This document shows, in pieces, positions 62,492 through 64,000 of a stretch of 64,000 nucleotides of DNA. How positions within the stretch are numbered: position 1 is the first letter of the stretch; each line of letters begins with the position of its first letter. The DNA is from Dictyobacter aurantiacus. Lineage in GTDB: Bacteria; Chloroflexota; Ktedonobacteria; Ktedonobacterales; Ktedonobacteraceae. The translations under genes were made by a program, and so were the position numbers. Where the stretch lies: NCBI RefSeq assembly GCF_003967515.1, contig NZ_BIFQ01000001.1, positions 1-64,000 on the forward strand, given 5' to 3'. The notes below the pieces were generated by a model. It did no database searches. It saw only the letters and a program-made list of their open reading frames with translations, and was not told the origin of the DNA.

Positions 62492-63937
62492 TTGTTACCT
62501 GAAAAAGCTATACCTGACATAGAAGATAAAACCAGACTTTCCTATGTAAAAGCACAGCAGAAATTATCTCAATATGGCACCCTGGCAAGCGCTATTCCGG
62601 TTGCTATTGTTACTTTGCTGATGTTTATTGGTGCTGCGGCCCAGGGTTTTTGGCCGTTGACCGATCCTGCTCGCTACCAGTGCTACGCCCTTACGTTCTG
62701 GCTTGGGAGCAATGCTACCCGCCTGCTTCCATCAGTACAATGTTCTTTTTTGAGCCTGGCAGGCTCCCACCCGGCATTTCATATGCTTCCACTCGAATAT
62801 CCTCCACTTACGCTACTTCCATTCTCCCTCCCTCTCCTTGCACCTCTGGCTTACTACCAGGTGGCGTTTGCCTTTCTTATGTCGCTCGTTATGGTCTTTA
62901 TTTACTGGCTGATGCTGCGCTACGGACCTCCAGGAGGAGCAGTCGCTTTTCTGATTTTTCTCGTGATTGGTGCCTGTGCACTGGCCCCTATGCGCTACGA
63001 CCTGTTGCCGGCCACCTGTACATTGCTTAGTCTGATTATGGCCCACCAGAAACATTGGCGTATGGCTTATGTTATGCTGGCAATCGCGGTACTACTGAAG
63101 ATTTATCCAATTCTACTCTTTCCCGCTTTCTTTATCGCGGAGCAACAAAGCACTGAACGCATCTATGTGCCTGCGGATAGTCCCTTGCGAAAGCTACCAT
63201 CCCATCTCTATCGCACATTGTTGGGATGTGTGCGCTGGCGCTGGTCCAACTGCCTGTTCTTCATTGTGCCTTTGCTGGCTGTTACCGGTTTTTTTGCGCT
63301 GCTGGATTTCAAAAATGCCGTTGTCAGCCAGTTCTCCTATTTTTTGCACCGCCCCATCCAGGTTGAGTCGCTGGGAGGAAGCCTGCTCTGGCTGGCTCAT
63401 CTGGGGGGTCTGAGCTGGCGCATTGTCTATGACTTCGGCTCGATCAATATGTATACATCACTCAACGGCCTTGCTGCGCCAGTATTGACCATTCTGTTTG
63501 TGCTCGTGGTAGCCTATATTTTCTGGCTGCAATGGCGGTCGCGCCTCACACTGGCTCAGGCAGTCATTGCTCTGACACTGGCGTTTATTACGACGGGTAA
63601 AGTATTTAGTCCCCAGTATCTGATCTGGCTTATCCCTCTGCTGGCCTATACAGGCGCCTTTAATAAAGCCTGGACCATCCTCTGGGGATCGGTGTCCGTT
63701 CTGACGACGTTCATCTATATAGCTTTTTATTCGCAAATTCTGAACTCGACGCATATTCATATGCCTGTCGGATTTTTTGAGGTCGCATTCGTCCGCAATA
63801 TATTGCTCGCATTGCTCACCCTGGCCTATCTTTTTAACTGGTTTCGTACACGTGAGCAGCAAACAATCACACCGCAATGCCTTGAATTAACACCACCCTC
63901 TTTCTCAACTCCATTCACACCACAGGCACCGGAATAA
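62492..63937 (+). CDS. GT87/DUF2029-like multi-spanning membrane glycosyltransferase
   Basis: A protein of 481 residues with about 11 membrane helices. Landmarks: an early luminal loop with DPARYQCYALTFWLGSN, then LPLEYPPLTLLPFSLPLLAP (the EYPP motif of polyprenyl-phosphate-mannose-type GT87 enzymes), LLKIYPILLFPAFFIAEQ, and a late helix ending FSPQYLIWLIPLLA (SPQYLxW). GT87 enzymes add mannose from a lipid-linked donor on the outer face. The TTG start 62492 has AGAGAGGA about 11 nt upstream; no better start is seen. Confidence 0.75.
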   Translation: MLPEKAIPDIEDKTRLSYVKAQQKLSQYGTLASAIPVAIVTLLMFIGAAAQGFWPLTDPARYQCYALTFWLGSNATRLLPSVQCSFLSLAGSHPAFHMLPLEYPPLTLLPFSLPLLAPLAYYQVAFAFLMSLVMVFIYWLMLRYGPPGGAVAFLIFLVIGACALAPMRYDLLPATCTLLSLIMAHQKHWRMAYVMLAIAVLLKIYPILLFPAFFIAEQQSTERIYVPADSPLRKLPSHLYRTLLGCVRWRWSNCLFFIVPLLAVTGFFALLDFKNAVVSQFSYFLHRPIQVESLGGSLLWLAHLGGLSWRIVYDFGSINMYTSLNGLAAPVLTILFVLVVAYIFWLQWRSRLTLAQAVIALTLAFITTGKVFSPQYLIWLIPLLAYTGAFNKAWTILWGSVSVLTTFIYIAFYSQILNSTHIHMPVGFFEVAFVRNILLALLTLAYLFNWFRTREQQTITPQCLELTPPSFSTPFTPQAPE

Positions 63938-63954
63938 CCTCATACACATCCACA

Positions 63955-63982
63955 TATGTTTGCTTCCTACGCAGCAAACATA
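63955..63982 (+). terminator. Hairpin after the GT87-like gene
   Basis: TATGTTTGCT / AGCAAACATA, perfect 10-bp arms with an 8-nt loop, 18 bp after the stop codon. No T-run in the visible sequence. Confidence 0.45.
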
Positions 63983-64000
63983 GTACCCCCAGAAGAACGG

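Overview
The window reads as chromosome or megaplasmid of a Ktedonobacteria-type bacterium (Chloroflexota). This is inferred from the mix of protein families, the very high load of ISL3, IS256, IS3, IS4 and IS110 elements, the paired ABC exporters and the multi-domain regulators. There is no rRNA or species marker here, so the assignment is tentative. I saw no tRNA, rRNA or CRISPR array.

Positions 1-11.4 kb are an accessory island, with nearly all genes on the minus strand. A consensus promoter (TTGACA-N17-TATAAT, 5707-5679) drives a short operon: a small ORF broken by an in-frame TAG, a 52-aa ORF, a 695-aa protein whose C-terminal half carries recognisable but degenerate family-B DNA polymerase motifs, an HTH protein, and a formylglycine-generating-enzyme-like protein. 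Upstream of that promoter, after a terminator, lie a gene resembling telomere resolvases (protelomerases) and an AAA+ ATPase. Both are now broken by IS insertions. A hairpin-telomere resolvase-like recombinase, an AAA+ ATPase and a private family-B polymerase together suggest the remains of an unusual replicon or self-replicating mobile element. This is the most interesting part of the window.

Positions 11.4-14.5 kb are a nested insertion: an ISL3 element with an 8-bp target duplication sits inside the left terminal repeat of an IS256 element. Positions 14.6-21.5 kb are a stress or detoxification cassette: two alpha/beta hydrolase paralogues in opposite orientation, a Dps-like ferritin, a DsbA-like protein, a UBP-type zinc finger, a chloroperoxidase-like hydrolase and a ring-cleaving-dioxygenase-like VOC protein. 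It is interrupted by IS4 and IS110 elements. Positions 23-33.5 kb are an IS graveyard around a heterodimeric ABC exporter (first half with an amber stop), a Tn554 TnpC-like fragment and an SMI1/KNR4 protein. Helically phased copies of a TGGCTCCCTTTTCT motif occur twice in this stretch.

Positions 34-45.7 kb are a well-preserved L-rhamnose locus: an ABC sugar importer (permease, single ATPase, lipoprotein binding protein) divergent from a DeoR regulator, an L-rhamnose isomerase, a rhamnulokinase and an LLM-class oxidoreductase, followed by an opposing Gfo/Idh/MocA and SDR dehydrogenase pair. A sequence repeated in the divergent intergenic region, once just downstream of a good promoter, is a likely DeoR operator.

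Positions 45.9-48.9 kb are a riboflavin operon (FMN riboswitch, ribBA, ribH, ribE; no ribD here). Positions 48.9-64 kb hold ordinary-looking single genes: a TIM-barrel sugar isomerase/epimerase, a TetR regulator, an alpha/beta hydrolase, hemolysin III, GlgX, an S53 peptidase, a GrdB-like protein, a receiver-histidine kinase that lacks the phosphoacceptor histidine, a peroxiredoxin and a GT87-like membrane protein. Several intergenic regions carry very long perfect hairpins (up to 41-bp arms).
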